A DNA stretch of 64,000 nt from Mycoplasma zalophi (lineage in GTDB: Bacteria; Bacillota_I; Bacilli_A; Mycoplasmatales; Metamycoplasmataceae): assembly GCF_025486335.1 (NCBI RefSeq), contig NZ_JAOOPZ010000001.1, positions 204,139 to 268,138 of the forward strand. The letters are read 5' to 3'. How positions within the stretch are numbered: position 1 is the stretch's first letter; each line of letters opens with the position of its first letter. The notes under the pieces were generated by a model. The model did not search any database, was not told the DNA's origin, and worked only from the letters and a program-made list of their open reading frames with translations. The position numbers were made by a program, and so were the translations under genes. Below are positions 10,180-21,997 of the stretch, in pieces.

Positions 10180-11268
10180 ATGGCTGAAAAATATAACTAT
10201 ATAAAATATGATGGTGATTCATACTTAGATGAAAATAAAGAAATTTTAGAGTGATTAATTCACAAACATAATGCATCTGAAATCACCGATAGATCAAAGA
10301 TAACTGTTTCACCGGGTCAAGTTGCAATTTTAGTACACAATGGAAAGATTGAAAAAATTCTAAGCAATGGTACTACTGAAATAAAAAGTGAACTTCTTCC
10401 TGGAATTGTGCAAATTCAAAAGAAAGGTTTTAAAGGAGCTAATACTTTTCCAATAGAAATATATTTTATTAATACAAGGTTAAAATTAGATTTTTTATGA
10501 GGAACAAGTTCTCCAATTGAGCTTAGAGATCCAATTTATGGAATTATTTTACACTTAATGGCTCGTGGTCAAATGGCGTTTGAAATAAAAGACTATCAAT
10601 ATCTTTTCGATACATTAATTGGAACTTTTAGTAATAATTCAACAATTTATTTTTCGTATGTTTCTAACTTTTTTAAAGGTGTAGTAAATCAAAAAATTAG
10701 AGGAATAATAGGAACTACAATTTTTGACAAAAAAATTCCATACGATAGATTAAATTTATATATTAACGAGATTCAAGATAAATTAAAAGAAACCATTTTA
10801 GATGCGGTTAAAAAATTTGGGATGAATATTGTTGATTTAAATATCGAAACCATTGAAGCTTGAGATGAAGATGTAAATATGGTAAATGATATCCTAAAAC
10901 AACGTGCACATTTAGATATTATGGGTGAAAATAATTATCGTTTACAAAGAGGATATGATATTTTAGAAAAAGGTGCTTCAAATGAAGGGGGAGCAGTAGG
11001 AACGTTTATGGGAGTTGGAATGGCTCAAAATTTTAATGCTAACATAAATAATCAAAACAGAGGAATTATCCCATCTACAAACAACTCTTCTGAACAAAAT
11101 ACTGATTTTGTTTCATGTATACATTGTTCGGCAAAAATTAAAAAATCAATTAAGTTTTGCTCAGAGTGTGGTCAAAAACAACAATTAACATGTACACAAT
11201 GTAAAGCAAATATACCAGTAAATACTAAATTCTGTCCTGAGTGTGGAAAGGATCAGATAAATGAGTAA
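10180..11268 (+). CDS. SPFH-domain protein with C-terminal double zinc ribbon
   Basis: 362 residues. The N-terminal two thirds resemble the SPFH/band-7 branch called virion-core-protein-like or YdjI: QVAILVHNGKIEKILSNGT, then strand-rich WGTSSPIELRDPIYG and a helical segment before residue 270. The C-terminus has two zinc ribbons, CIHCSAKIKKSIKFCSECG and CTQCKANIPVNTKFCPECG, each with two CxxC knuckles. Such proteins form membrane-associated oligomers; the partner is unknown. GAAAGGAA is the ribosome binding site. The next gene starts inside its end (11261), so a coupled three-gene operon is likely. Confidence 0.8.
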
Positions 11269-11791
11269 TAGTAAAGCAATTAAAGAAAGTAAAATAAGAA
11301 TTATTCCATTTTTAATTTCTTATGCAATTATTTTAATATGTTTAATTTTAATTCCCTTTTTGATCAATGGCGTGAATTTTTTAGTACCATGAAATAATTC
11401 GGGGTGATCTTCAGGGAAATTTTCAACTTACATAGTGATTAAAATTGTTGCAATCATTACAATGATATTAATTGGAATTTATGTTGCAATAAGAAAGTTA
11501 TATCAATGATATTTTATTGTTTTTATGGCACTTGCAGCAACATTACAATTTACTCCATTAATTGCTAGATTAAGTCTAAATTCAACTTGAAATCCTATTT
11601 TATTAACAATTTTTATTTTTCTATTTGAGTTAGTGATTTTAATTTCTGTTGTTGGTACATTCATTTACTCAAATGAAAGAATAATTAAATGAGCACCTTC
11701 TTTTAATCCAAGCGAAATACAAGTAAGACAAAGTACTAGAAATGAAGATGGGACATCATCTCAAACATATAATAATAACTATAAAGGATAA
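11261..11791 (+). CDS. Four-helix membrane protein of the SPFH cluster
   Basis: Not recognised as a named family. 176 residues, four hydrophobic helices (about 12-36, 58-77, 83-103, 112-136) and a polar tail ending in an Asn/Tyr-rich stretch. Five UGA Trp codons. It overlaps the SPFH gene by 8 bases and is followed 4 bases later by a zinc-ribbon membrane protein, so it is most likely a membrane partner of the SPFH protein. Function is inferred only from context. Confidence 0.7.
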
Positions 11792-11795
11792 TTAA

Positions 11796-12266
11796 ATGAA
11801 TAAAAATATATGTCAAAACTGTGGAGCATCTTTCTCACCAGATAAAATCAGATGTAAATATTGTTTAACCCATAACCCAAATTATGCAATGAGCAAGCAA
11901 GAATTAAAAGATTTAAAATCTGAAGAACAGATACAAAATAAATTCATTGATAAATTGTTACAAACAAATGAGAATCAAATGGGTGGAGTAAATATAAATA
12001 TCAATAATGGCACACAATATAATGAAAGTCTTCAACAACGTGCCGCAACCTTAAAATCACAATTACAAAAGGAAATAAACATAGGTATATGGATTTTATG
12101 ATTATTTCTATTTATGCCGGGTGCTCTTGTGTATGCATTTACAAGAAAAACACCAGGCCCTAAAGTTGCAATAAAAATTATATCTGTAATAATTTTTATT
12201 GTTTGATTAATATTAGTGGTATTGTGATTTGCCACAACAAGAAGCCATGCCTCAAGCTACTATTAA
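11796..12266 (+). CDS. Zinc-ribbon membrane protein
   Basis: 156 residues. The N-terminus is one zinc ribbon (CQNCGASFSPDKIRCKYC, residues 5-22), followed by a polar helical linker (about 32-90) and two closely spaced hydrophobic helices (about 94-115 and 123-145). The single ribbon echoes the ribbons on the SPFH protein two genes upstream, suggesting the three work at one membrane complex. UGA Trp codons lie in both helices. No enzyme motif is seen. Confidence 0.7.
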
Positions 12267-12307
12267 AAAAATGACAAACACAGTGTCTTATGTGTTTGTC
12301 ATTTTTT
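12266..12307 (+). terminator. Strong intrinsic terminator after the SPFH cluster
   Basis: AAATGACAAACACA and TGTGTTTGTCATTT form a 14-bp stem with a GTGTCTTA loop and a trailing T run. Also usable for the convergent Nudix gene. Confidence 0.8.
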
Positions 12308-12365
12308 ATAAATTAGTTTGTGTGAATTTTAAATTAATAATTTTACTTTTTATGTAACTAAAGCA

Positions 12366-12812
12366 TTAACTTTGGTGTTTTTTTCATATATCAAACGGTT
12401 GAATATCATTTAAAAAATTCTGACAAGTTTCTAAATGTTTTTTATCTTCTTTATAACTTAAAATTTCATAAGCTTCTGATAGGGTTACTCATTTAGCTTC
12501 AGTAATTTCTTCTTCTTGTTTTGTTATTTTTTTACTTGTGGGGATACCTATGAAATAAATTACTTCTTTTGGTATATTGTCATATATCACATACTTACTT
12601 TTTAGTCTAATTTCATTTGTTGCAAATGGTATTGCTTTAATACCTGTTTCTTCTAAAACTTCACGTATTGCTGTTTCTTCTTCTGTTTCATTTTTTTCAA
12701 CATGACCCTTTGGAAATCCTCAATGGGTTCTTTGATTAACAATTAAAACTTCAGTTTCTTTATTTTTGTTTAAATCAAATAAAATCAAACCACAAGACTT
12801 TTCTTTTTTCAT
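12366..12812 (-). CDS. Nudix hydrolase
   Basis: Hydrolyses a nucleoside diphosphate linked to another moiety; the substrate is not predictable. 148 residues. The Nudix box is complete: GHVEKNETEEETAIREVLEETG, matching Gx5Ex7REUxEExGU. WGFPKGH just before it is typical of the MutT/Ap4A-hydrolase-like branch. Three UGA Trp codons break the gene under the standard code, so it appears only when UGA is read as Trp. AGGTATT precedes the ATG at 12812. Directly downstream of tRNA-Arg on the same strand. Confidence 0.85.
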
Positions 12813-12835
12813 AATACCTCCAAGCCAATAAAAAA

Positions 12836-12912
12836 TGGCGATCACGAAGGGAATTGAACCCATGACCACAAACTTAGGAGGTTTGTGCTCTATCCTACTG
12901 AGCTACGTGACC
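12836..12912 (-). tRNA. tRNA-Arg, anticodon CCT
   Basis: 77 bases with encoded CCA. The acceptor stem GGTCACG pairs with CGTGATC (one G-T), the discriminator is G, the D arm contains AGCTCAGTAGGATAGAGC, and the anticodon stem CAAAC/GTTTG encloses CTCCTAA, giving CCT. The T arm has GGTTCAATTCC. It reads AGG; Arg in this genome is mostly AGA. Confidence 0.95.
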
Positions 12913-13030
12913 ACTATTATTATTTTATTATAAATTATATTTTAATAAAACTTATATAAAAACACAAAATTAATTTATTAAAATCAGTATTAAAATAAAA
13001 TTAAAATAAACACCTAAGTTGCTTTTTTGC

Positions 13031-13036
13031 TATAAT
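13031..13036 (+). promoter_or_regulatory. -10 box for a leaderless PQ-loop gene
   Basis: TATAAT ends 8 bases before the ATG at 13045, and no Shine-Dalgarno sequence lies between them, so transcription probably starts at or next to the start codon. Confidence 0.55.
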
Positions 13037-13044
13037 CATTGAAT

Positions 13045-13767
13045 ATGGATACATTTTTAAAAATTGGCGAAGTGTTCGGATGATTCGGAGCATTTGCAAC
13101 TGTATTTCTAGGATTACCACAATTAATAAAATTAATAAGAGAAAAAAGCGTAGGAAAGGTTAAATTTGTAAGTTTTTGAGTATTTTATTGAGGATTATTC
13201 GCTTGGGTTTTATTCGGAACATTTTTACCAGGTGGATTAGTTCAAGTTGCTATCTCAAACTTATTATGTATTTATATATATTCAGCTGTTATTTTTTATT
13301 TATATTACTATGATGAAAATATTGGTAAATTAAAAAATAACAAAAAAATTATCTTGCTGAATGTAAGTATAATTATCGGAGTTTTTTGTATTTTGTCAAC
13401 AGCGATGACAATATATGGAATTATCCCTAATACACAAAAGATTCACAATTCAGTTGTACAAATGATTTTAGGAATAACAATTCCTTCATTTACCTGTTTA
13501 GCATTCATGCCACAAGTATTTTACAGTTTTAAAACAAAAAACTTTGCAGGAATAAGTGCATATATGGTGCTGATGTTTATTATGAACAATGTTTTTTGAA
13601 TAATATACTGAGTATCAAGACTAGTAGAACAACACACATATGCATTTGCGATATCACTTGGATGACAAATATTTAGCTTAATAATATTTAGTGTTCAAAT
13701 GATATATACAATTGAGTATTATGTTAAACTTAGAAAAACAAAAATTAAAATAAAAAGCCACTCATAA
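13045..13767 (+). CDS. PQ-loop (SWEET-like) membrane transporter
   Basis: 240 residues, about seven hydrophobic helices. Two PQ-loop repeats are visible: GLPQLIKLIREKSVGKV near residues 27-43 and FMPQVFYSFKTKNFAGIS near 152-169. The family includes SWEET and semiSWEET sugar carriers and lysosomal amino-acid exporters, so this is probably a small-solute facilitator; sugar is the simplest guess. Several UGA Trp codons are present. It stands alone between a tRNA gene and pepO with its own promoter and terminator. Confidence 0.8.
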
Positions 13768-13782
13768 ATAGTGGCTTTTTTG
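13752..13782. terminator. Bidirectional terminator between PQ-loop gene and pepO
   Basis: AAAAGCCACT and AGTGGCTTTT around a short loop, starting inside the last codons of the PQ-loop gene. T runs lie on both strands. Confidence 0.75.
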
Positions 13783-15693
13783 TTATCAAATTTTTACTCT
13801 TTTTTCTGGAGATACATACATTTTATCTCCTTCTTTTATATCGAATTCTTCATAGAATTCATCCATATTTGAAAGTTGTATATTAGCTCTTAATCTTGTT
13901 AATGAGTGAACATCTGTAAGAAGTAGTAATTCAGCATATTTAGGTAAATATTTAGCTCTTCAGATTGTTGCATAGTTAATCATAAATTCTTTTGCGTTAA
14001 AATCTTTTTGCATTTTAGCAGATTCAAAAGCACAAGCAACTCCGCCACAGTCAGCAATATTTTCAGATACTGTTAATTTTCCATTACTAATTCCATACTC
14101 TGTTTCAATTCCATCAAATAATTCAATCATTTTTTGTTCTTTTTCTTTTAGATTTTCATAATCTTTTTCAGTTCATCAATTTTTGATGTTTCCATTTTCA
14201 TCAAAATTTGCACCATTATTATCAAAACCATGTGAAATTTCATGAGCCATAACTGTACCAATACCCCCGAAATTTTGTGAAGAAGATTGATCTATTGAAT
14301 AAAAAGGAGCTTGTAAAATAGCTGCTGGGAAAACTATTTTATTATCTGTTGGTGAGTAATATGCATTTATCATAGCAGGTGACATACTTCATAAAGTTTT
14401 ATCTTTTGTTTTTAAGTATTTATTTAAATTTTCTTCAACAGCTAATTTTCTAAAGTTTAAAAGGTTTTCAATTAGGTTTGAACCTTTTTGATAAGTTTTT
14501 GTCACCATAAAATCGTAATAAGCATTAATTTTATCTGGATATCCTACATAAGCTTTAAAACTTGAAAGTTTTTTTTGTGCTTGTTCAATTGTTTCTTTTG
14601 ATAATCAAGTATTTTCAGATAATCTTTTTTGATATACTTTTATCATTTCTGAAACCATTTTTTCAACATCTTGTTTTGCTTTTGGTCCGAAATATGTTTC
14701 ACCATAGAATTTACCAAATACCATACTAAATTCAGATAAAGCTAAATTTCTTGCTGAAAGTTGTTTTTCAGTGGCTTCTTTTACACCTGTAAATCCACGA
14801 CGGAATTCACCCGCTAAAACTCTCATTTCATCGGTTAAAAATGGTGCAAAATTATAAATAGCATGAATTAATAATCTTGCTTTGTAATTTTCAAAATTTT
14901 CTTTTGTAAAAATATTATCAAAATTTTCTAAAAACTGTGGATACATTACATTAGCAAATTCAACTTTATTATTTAAAAGATCTTCAACTACAGAAATTAT
15001 GTCAACGCTTTTAACTTGTTTTTTAATTTCTTCTGAAGTCATTATGTTTGCAATATTTAGTATTTCTGCTCCAAATTCAGGACTTGGTGTGTATTGTCAT
15101 AATGAACCATCAAAATTTAATGCTTTTTGAATTAATTCTTCAGCTTCATTATCTTTGTAGTTAAATTTTGCTAAAAGTTTTTTAGTTGATTCTTCAAATA
15201 ATTTATATAATGCAGCTTTTTTTTCTTCATTTTCATACATATTTTTAGCTGGTAATATAGTTGATGGATTACCCATGTATAAAATTTCTTGTTCTGAATT
15301 TTTTAAATTTGTATATACTTCAACTTCGATTGGAAGATATAAACCTATATAGTGCATTTTTTTATAATTTTTAAACACATCATCAAAAGATTTTAAACTG
15401 TTAATGAAATCTAAAATATTTTGAACAGGTTTTTTTCCTAGTTCTTCTCTTTTATCCCAATCATTAGCCATTTTATATAGCTTAATCATTTCAGTTAATT
15501 TTGGGTAATTAGTAGGAATTGTTGTTAAATCATTAGATCATTTTTCTATAAGTTCTTTTTGTAATTCTTCTACTTGATCATGTAGAATCATGAATGTTCC
15601 TGTTGCTGTTTTATCAGCTCTAATTTTTGCTGATTTTAATCATTCTCCATTTACTGCTTCATAAAAATCATTTTTTAATAATTCTTTATCCAT
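13783..15693 (-). CDS. pepO: M13 family zinc endopeptidase
   Basis: Neprilysin-type oligopeptidase; without a signal peptide it would process peptides in the cytosol. 636 residues, normal for PepO. It starts [16 protein letters not shown], typical of the family. HEISH (HExxH) lies at residues 484-488, preceded by the substrate-binding NAYY segment; the third zinc ligand is in ENIADCGG, and the protein ends in RVKIW, matching the usual C-terminal RVW. Six or more UGA Trp codons split it under the standard code. ATG 15693 uses AGGAG located in the end of smc. Confidence 0.93.
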
Positions 15694-15695
15694 AT

Positions 15696-18638
15696 TTATT
15701 CTCCTATTTTCTTATCTTGTATTAATTCTTTTGCTTTTGATAGTTCAACACTAAAAAATGTAGTAACTCCACGATTTTGCATTGTTGCTCCATAAAGTTT
15801 ATCAACTCTTTCCATTGTTCCTTGTCTATGAGTAATTACAATAAATTGAGTATCTTGTTTTAATTTGTGTAAAAATTCAGCAAATCTAATAACATTAGCT
15901 TCATCTAATGCAGCCTCAACTTCATCTAAAATACACAATGGAAGGGGTTTTGCTTTTAGTATACTGAAAAGTAAACTAATTGCAATAAGAGCTTTTTCTC
16001 CTCCACTAAATAATTTTAAATTTTTAACTGATTTTCCTGGAGGTTGTGCAATTATATCTAATCCAGTTTCTAGTAAATTATTTGGGTCTGTATACTTAAT
16101 TTCAGCCATTCCCCCACCAAACATTTTGTTAAATACAAATTTAAATTCATTATTAACTAATTCAACTGTGCTAGTAATTCTATCGATAATTATTTTATCC
16201 ATTTCATCAATGGCTTTTTCAATGATATCTTTTGCTTCGGTTAATTCTTTTTGAGATTCGCTTATTTTGTCATAACGTTGTTGAGTTTGTGTTAATTCTT
16301 CAATACTATCAACATTGACATTACCTAACTCTTTTATTTCAACTTTTAAGTTTTGCACAATTTTTTTAGCAGATGAATAATCTATATCTGGGTTGTAGTA
16401 AAGCTCTTTTGCGTTTTCATAAAGTAAAGAATATTGTTCACTTAAACGTTTATTCGCTTGTTCAATTACTGAATTAGCTTTAGTTTGTTGGACTAAATAT
16501 TTTTCACGAATAGCCATTGTTTCACGGTAATTTGCATTTAATTCTGTTTTTTGATCAATTAGTGCGTCAATGCTAATATTAATTTCTTTTAGTTTTTGAT
16601 TTTTTGAATTTAATATTGCTAATGTTGTATCTCTTTCTGAAATATAAGTTTCAATTGTTTGACTAAAATCAATATTTTCTTCTAGGGTTATTTTTTTATT
16701 TGTGTGTGTTTCGTATTGATTTTTTAATTCATCAAATTCATTAATAGCTTCATGTTGTTTTTGCTTAATTGCTGATAATTGTACTGAAAGTTCTCTATTA
16801 TTAGTTGTTAATTGTTCTTTTTGGAATTGTAAATCATCACGAGTTTTTGTTAATTCATTGATTTTTTTAGTAACTTGAGGAATTAGATCTTCCAATTCTT
16901 GAATTTTTTTATCTAATTCAAATGTATTAGATTGTTGAACACTTTGCCCACCAGTCATTATTCCACCAACTCTTATAATATCCCCATCAAAAGTAACAAT
17001 CATGTATTTTTTTTCAAGTAATTTTGATAATTTATTAGCTTCATCGATATTGTTTGCGATTAAAATGTTTCCTAATAAAAATTGTCTTAAAGCATCAAAT
17101 TCTTTTTTGGTTTTAATGAGATCACTTAAAACACCAACAAATCCTTCTTGTGTTTGTGCTACAATCAAGTGTTCTTCACGTATATATCTTGGTTTTATAG
17201 AAGAAAGTGGAATAAATGTAGCCCTTCCTGCCTTATTATTTTTTAAAAATTCAACAGCACTTACAGCGGTTTCTGGTACATCTACAACAATATTTTGCAG
17301 CGCGCTTGCAAGCACAGTTTCTACTGCTAAAGTATATTCTTTTGGTACTTCTAAAAGATCAGAAACAATACCTTTATAACCTTTGAATAGTGATGAGTTT
17401 TCAACTATTGTTTTTGTACCTTTAGTTAAAGTTAATTTATTATCTCTAATATCTTTAAATTGTTCTAATCTAGCATTTAATTTTGAGCGATTATCGTAGT
17501 GTGAACTTAAAGTTTTATTTACTTCAAATAATTGTTTGTGAATTTCAGTATTTTTTTCAGATAAATCTTGAATTTTCATATTTGCTTGAGTTTCAAATTG
17601 TTTGTAAGAAACTATAATTGCGTTTAATTCTTCCAATCTTTCTTTAATTGATTCAATTTTTTCTGATAGTGAAACTTGAATTTTTCCTGATAAAATTCAT
17701 TCTCTTTGTTGTTTATCTTGAATTGACCTAACTTGTAAGTTACTAATTTGTTCATTTAGTGAATTAATTTTTAAGTTAAAATCTGAAATTTCTTTATCCA
17801 ATTCTCTTCTTTGTTGTGTAACTAAGTCTAATTGTGATTCAACTGTTTGTAAATTATCATTTAAATTTCAAATAATATTATCAACATCACCATATTCATT
17901 TTGTAAATTATTAATAATTTCATTAGCTTCATTTAATTCATGCACTAATAAAGCAACTTCAACTTCTTTAAGTTGTGAATTTTTGTCTATAAAAACTTGT
18001 GCTTTTTCAGCTTGTCTTTTTAAAGGTTTTAGTTGTCTATCAAGTTCTTCCACTAATGTAGTTATATTTACTAAAGCTTCATTAGTTTTTTCTAATTTTT
18101 TTTGTGCTTCAGCCTTACGAACTTTGTACATGTTTGTGCCAGCTGCTTCTTCAAAAAATTCACGCCTTCTTTCAGGTGTTGCTTCAGCTACATCGCTTAT
18201 TGTTCCTTGACTAATTATTGCAAGTGAAGATTTGGAAATACCACTTTGCATAGCAATTTCTTTTATGTCTTTCATTCTTGCTAGTTCACCATTTATATAG
18301 TATTCATTTGAACCTTTTCCACGATATAGAACTCTCGAAATTGTAAATTTATCATGTGGAATAGAAACTTCTCTATCTGAGTTATCAAAAGTTAAAATAA
18401 CCTCAGCTTTATCCATTTCTTTTTCAGTTTCTGAACCACTAAAAATTACATCTTCCATGCTGTCACCACGAAGAGCTTTTGAAGAAGATTCACCTAAAAC
18501 TCATTTAATAGCATCATTTATATTACTTTTTCCACTACCATTAGGACCAACAATAGCAACTATTTCACCATTAAATTTTAAATTTACTTTATCAGCAAAT
18601 GATTTAAAACCATAAGCTTGTACTTCTATTAATTTCAT
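15696..18638 (-). CDS. smc: Chromosome partition protein SMC
   Basis: ATPase that compacts and segregates the chromosome with ScpA/ScpB. 980 residues, somewhat shorter than the usual 1150-1190, the difference lying in the coiled coils. Walker A is GPNGSGKS near residue 33; the hinge is around residues 430-560; the C-terminal ABC signature FSGGEKALIAISLLF and Walker B CILDEVEAALDEANV are intact. Two long coiled coils fill the remainder. UGA Trp codons interrupt it at 17866 and upstream. It lies 7 bases after rnc, with AGGGGG before ATG 18638. Confidence 0.97.
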
Positions 18639-18645
18639 ATTCCCC

Positions 18646-19329
18646 CTAGATGTTTAGATTTTCTAAAGCATTTTTTGCTGCATTTTCTTCAGCTTCTTTT
18701 TTATTTTTACCAATTCCAACTCCATATTTTGTTTTGTTGTAAATAACAGTTGAAATAAAACCATCATCATGTTTTTTTGTTTCATAACTTACTGATAAAT
18801 CATTTGATTGGATAAATTCTTGAAAAAGAGTTTTTGCATCTTTATTTTCTTTATTTGCATAATATTCAACTTCAGTAAAAATAGTTTTTTGAAGAATTTT
18901 TTCTACTGCTTTCATCCCCAAAGAAAGATATGTTCCGGCTATAAAACTTTCAAAAATATCAGCATAAACTTTTTTAGAATTTTGTAATTGTTGAATAGCA
19001 CCTTTAGAAGCTTTTAATAGTGAAAATAAACCATATTTTTGTGAAATTTTAGCAAGATTTTCAGTTTTTACAAGAGTGGATCTCAATGTGGTTGCGTGTC
19101 CTTCATCAATGTCATTATGTTTTAAAAATAAATATTCTGATACTTTAAACTGTAAAATAGCATCTCCTAGATATTCATTTAATTCATAACTTTTATATTG
19201 TCTATGTTCATTTGCAAATGTTGAATGAGTAAATGAAATATCAAAAAAAGTAAAATCTTTTAAACCAGCAGTGTTAATTTCAAATTTGTGTAAAATATCT
19301 AGTAATTTTGTAGTAAATTCATTATTCAT
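18646..19329 (-). CDS. rnc: Ribonuclease III
   Basis: Double-strand-specific RNase that processes rRNA precursors. 227 residues. The RNase III signature is ELNEYLGDAILQFKVSEYLF, with acidic metal ligands in place, and the second acidic pair is in YADIFESFIAGTYL. A dsRNA-binding domain fills the last 65 residues and ends KKEAEENAAKNAL. ATG 19329 is chosen over one 18 bases upstream because GAGGAAAATA precedes it. It overlaps the plsX end by 8 bases and is followed by smc. Confidence 0.95.
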   Translation of the reverse strand: MNNEFTTKLLDILHKFEINTAGLKDFTFFDISFTHSTFANEHRQYKSYELNEYLGDAILQFKVSEYLFLKHNDIDEGHATTLRSTLVKTENLAKISQKYGLFSLLKASKGAIQQLQNSKKVYADIFESFIAGTYLSLGMKAVEKILQKTIFTEVEYYANKENKDAKTLFQEFIQSNDLSVSYETKKHDDGFISTVIYNKTKYGVGIGKNKKEAEENAAKNALENLNI

Positions 19330-20326
19330 TATTTTCCTCAATTTCACTCAAGTGTACTTGAATTTTTTCAATGGTTTGTGCTTCTATAATTTGTTTTAAT
19401 TGGTTCAAAGCACCGTAAAAAGCATTTTCATCACTTCTACCATGTGCTTTTGCAACTATTTTATTAAATCCTATTATTGTTGCAGCTCCTACTTGTTTAT
19501 AATCAAATTTATTTTTAATTTTTCTTAATTCTTTTTTTAATAAAAGAGCTGCTAATTTATTAATTCAAGAAGCTAAAAATGCATCTTTTAATAGAATAAA
19601 GAATGTAGAAAAAGCACCTTCCATACTTTTTAATAAAATGTTGCCTGCATATCCATCAGAAACAACAATATCAACATCACCATTTAAAATTTTGTTGGGT
19701 TCAATAAAACCGGTATATTTAAATAAATTTTTATTATCTTTTAATATTTCATGCGCTTCTTGTTGTATTATTTGTCCTTTGTAGTCTTCTGTACCAATAT
19801 TTAAAAGTGCCAATTTGGGATTATTTTTGTTAAATAATGATTTGTAAAAAATTGTTGCAATTTTTGATCATTGTATTAAATATTCAGTTTTTGTTTCAAT
19901 ATTTGCGCCGACATCTAAAAGTAAAAATTGCCCTCCATTTTTTTTGGGCATTAAAGGCATAAAAGCAGGTCTAGATACTCCCTGCAATCTTTGTAATTTT
20001 AGTGTTGTAATAGTCACTAATGAACCTGAATCTCCACTGCTTAATAAAGCATCTACATCATTTGCTTTAGTAAATTCTGTTGCTTCTAACATAGAAGAAG
20101 GATTTTTTAGAATCTCGCGAAGATTTTGAGTTTTGGTAACAATAAAAGGTGAATGATTAAAAATCACATTTTTAGGTAAATTTATGTTCAGTTCTTGTAA
20201 ATCTTTATTATCACCAAACAAAATTAAAGTATAATCAGAATTTTCAAGAGCTCATTTATAAGAAGCTTTTATTGCGTTTTTTGAACCATTATCATTATTT
20301 AGTGTGTCTACAACAATTTTTTTCAT
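19322..20326 (-). CDS. plsX: Phosphate acyltransferase PlsX
   Basis: Makes acyl-phosphate, the acyl donor for PlsY in phosphatidic acid synthesis; it can also run from acyl-phosphate made by the fatty acid kinase to acyl-ACP. 334 residues. Landmarks: SGDSGSLVTITTLKLQRLQGVSRPAF (the active-site loop), LLDVGANIETKTEYL, ALLNIGTED, and VSDGYAGNILLKSMEG. It sits one base after fakA, giving fatty acid kinase and acyltransferase in one operon. No fab genes or acpP are here, in keeping with use of exogenous fatty acids. Confidence 0.95.
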
Positions 20327-20327
20327 A

Positions 20328-21995
20328 TTATTCGATAGCTATATAGTATGGATATAAAGCTTGTCCTCCATTATTAATTTCAACCTCAACATCAAAATTT
20401 ACTTGAATATATTCTTGAAGTTCAGTGGCATCTGCTTCACTTGCATCTTGTCCATAATAAATAGTAACTATTTCGGTAGAATCATCAATTAATTCATCAA
20501 AAAGAGCTTTTGCAGCATCATTTTGATTTGTATGTGTTGATAAAACTTTACCTTTTGTAAGTGCTAAGTATTGTCCTTTTTTAATTCTTACACCATTAAT
20601 TCTTGTATCCTTTACTGCATATGTAACTTCCGCACTTTTAATAGATTTTACTGCATCTTTCATGTTTAATTCATTATCTTCTGGACTTGAATCTTCATTA
20701 AAGTTTAGAATTGCTGAAATCCCTTCAACCTGAGTTTTTGTTGGAATTATGACAACATTTTTCTTTTTACCAGAAATTTGTGAAGCTTGTTGAGCAGAAA
20801 GAGTAATATTTGAATTATTAGGTAGAATAAAAATTGTTTTTGCATTAATTTTGTTAATTGCAGAAACTATATCAGCTGTTGAAGGATTATTTGTTTGTCC
20901 ACCCTCAATTACAAAGTGAGCACCCAGAGATTTAACCATATCAACAATTCCATCACCACTATTACATGTTATCAATCCACAATTTACATTTATAACTGCA
21001 TTATCATTTGAAATTGGTTTGTTTGTGTTACTATCTGTGCCTTGTTTTTCTTTTAATTTTGTTGTATTTTGTTTTGAATTGTTTGCTTGTTGAGTCATGT
21101 TTTCGATTTTAATTTTTACAAACTCACCTAAAGTTTGCACACTATTTAAGACAGTTCCCGGTTTTAAAGCATGAATATGGGCTTTTAAATAATTGTTATC
21201 ATGAACAACAACAATACTTGAACCTAATTTTTCTAATTTTCTTACTAAATATTCTTTATTAAATTTGTTTGGTTTATTTAGTTCAATGATAAATTCAGTA
21301 CAGTAACCAAATTCACCTTCAAAAACTTCAGTGTCATTAATAAAACGATTAATATATTCATCTGTGTCTATTATTTCAACAGGTTGACCTTGAAAATACA
21401 AACTAATTCCTTCAATAACTTTAACAAGTCCAAACCCTCCACTATCAACAACCCCAACTTCTTTTAGTATCGGTAATAAATCAGGAGTTTTTTCTACACT
21501 TTCATTTGCACTAATAAAGGCTTTTGCAAATACATCTTTTACAGAAGCACTTGCTAAAACATTTTTTGAAAGAGATTCACTGGTTTGTCTAATTACAGTT
21601 AATATTGTTCCCTCTATAGGTTTTAATACTGCTTTATATGCTACATTAGTTGCTTCATTAAATGCATTAATAAGGTTATTGGTATTAGCACTTTCTAAAT
21701 TTTTAAAAGCATTTGCAAAACCTCTAAAAATTTGAGAAAGAATAACACCTGAATTTCCTCTTGCTCCTAATAACATTTGTTGTGCAACTAAGTTTGAAGC
21801 ATATGATAAATTTTCTAATTCGTTATCTGGTATATTTTCTAAAAATTCTTTTGCAACTTTTATGGTTGCATACATATTTGTTCCTGTATCTCCATCTGGT
21901 ACTGGAAAAACATTTAAGTTGTCAATTGTTTTTTTATAATTACTCAGATTATTAGCGGCTGAAATAACAGCATTTTTTCATTGTATTCCGTTCAT
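20328..21995 (-). CDS. fakA: Fatty acid kinase ATP-binding subunit, DAK2 type
   Basis: Phosphorylates exogenous fatty acid held by a FakB (DegV-type) partner, feeding PlsX. 555 residues. The DAK nucleotide-binding motif NVFPVPDGDTGTNM is near residue 30, and GARGNSGVILSQIFRG near residue 80. The C-terminal half contains the middle and FakB-interacting domains. The start at 21995 lies upstream of a UGA Trp codon at residue 6; the ATP-binding loop would be lost otherwise. No FakB lies in the window, so it must be encoded elsewhere. Confidence 0.93.
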
Positions 21996-21997
21996 AT

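Noticed and set aside
15865..17379. Open frames on the plus strand within smc
   Set aside because: They are antisense shadows of a clear SMC frame, lack ribosome binding sites and have no recognisable content.
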